Below, piece by piece: positions 63,918 through 64,000 of a stretch of DNA of 64,000 nucleotides. Position 1 is the stretch's first letter; the number at the start of each line of letters is the position of its first letter. The translations under genes were made by a program, and so were the position numbers. The stretch is from positions 372,001 to 436,000 of the forward strand of contig CAYMNQ010000002.1 of NCBI GenBank assembly GCA_964391865.1, written 5' to 3'. This stretch comes from DASZQL01 sp964391865 (lineage in GTDB: Bacteria; Planctomycetota; Phycisphaerae; Phycisphaerales; UBA1924). The notes under the pieces are model-generated. The model was given only the letters and a program-made list of their open reading frames with translations. It made no database searches and was not told where the DNA came from.

Positions 63918-64000
63918 ATGAACCGTTCCACGATGAATCGTTCGTTCGGCGGCGGGTTGGTTCGCGGCGTGGCTCGCGCTGGTGTTCTGGCGGCGGCGAT
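63918..64000 (+). CDS. N-terminal fragment of a probable exported protein
   Basis: ATG 63918 with AGGAGA eight bases upstream begins a frame that stays open to the window edge. It reads MNRSTMNRSFGGGLVRGV and then ARAGVLAAA, basic then hydrophobic, as in a signal peptide. An ATG at 63930 is an alternative. The product and family cannot be told from 27 residues. Divergent from the pilus operon. Confidence 0.6.
   Translation, partial: MNRSTMNRSFGGGLVRGVARAGVLAAA

Overview
The window is GC-rich bacterial chromosome that most likely comes from the Planctomycetota, class Phycisphaerae (inference, about 0.8). The reasons are: four large secreted proteins end in the paired EF-hand/dockerin-like 'GDxDxDGxVGLxDIAxVxxNW' module; one secreted beta-propeller ends in a 'VPTPG...RRRR' PEP-CTERM-like tail; there are glycine-rich RRM proteins; and there is a long operon of oversized prepilin-like proteins. 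No rRNA, tRNA, CRISPR array, integrase or transposase gene was seen.

Layout. 0-4.2 kb: tail of a LapA-like membrane protein, SsuE-like flavoprotein, CusF-like copper-binding protein, zinc-ribbon membrane protein, secreted HExxH protease. 4.5-7.1 kb: clpC. 7.2-10.8 kb: TrmB-type regulator with a palindromic operator over its ribosome-binding site, then two secreted beta-propeller/HAF-repeat proteins. 10.9-16.3 kb: LuxR-type regulator, lipoprotein, YceH, SUFU-domain protein, and a two-gene unit for a processive family-2 glycosyltransferase. 16.9-18.4 kb: a solitary atpD. 18.4-25.7 kb: PD-(D/E)XK nuclease-like protein, type I pullulanase, lipoprotein amidase, membrane glycosyltransferase with TPRs, TPR protein. 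25.7-29.7 kb: metG, an unknown gene, an amidohydrolase. 29.9-36.4 kb: secreted adhesin-like protein, four GNAT acetyltransferases, twin RRM genes. 36.5-41.3 kb: an AT-richer unknown gene, a four-helix-bundle protein, groES-orf74-groEL, and a receiver-like protein. 41.4-47.6 kb: two large secreted proteins and a BFD-like [2Fe-2S] protein. 47.6-63.6 kb: a pilus / type II secretion-like operon on the minus strand in the order pilT, pilB, pilC, four pseudopilins, a PilW/GspJ-like protein among them, and a 1554-residue GspK-like protein. 63.9 kb: start of another secreted protein.

The most striking signal is the number of structured dispersed repeats. One architectural class has arms built of degenerate 7-9-nt units (cacagag-type, atttgcc-type, cttgagg-type, gagtgct-type, tgggac-type, ggcatcaa-type), usually facing their own reverse complement across 35-150 nt. 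A second class consists of GC-rich stem-loops with variable stems. They fill gaps around metG, atpD and every gap of the chaperonin operon. Copies from three families lie inside open reading frames, in frame, and are apparently translated (glycosyltransferase at 22.6-24.8 kb, GNAT at 32.0-32.7 kb, secreted protein at 45.0-46.9 kb). This looks like an active process that builds or disperses inverted tandem-unit elements. It is the best candidate here for something undescribed.

All function calls are by motif recognition from the translated sequence; no database search was run.
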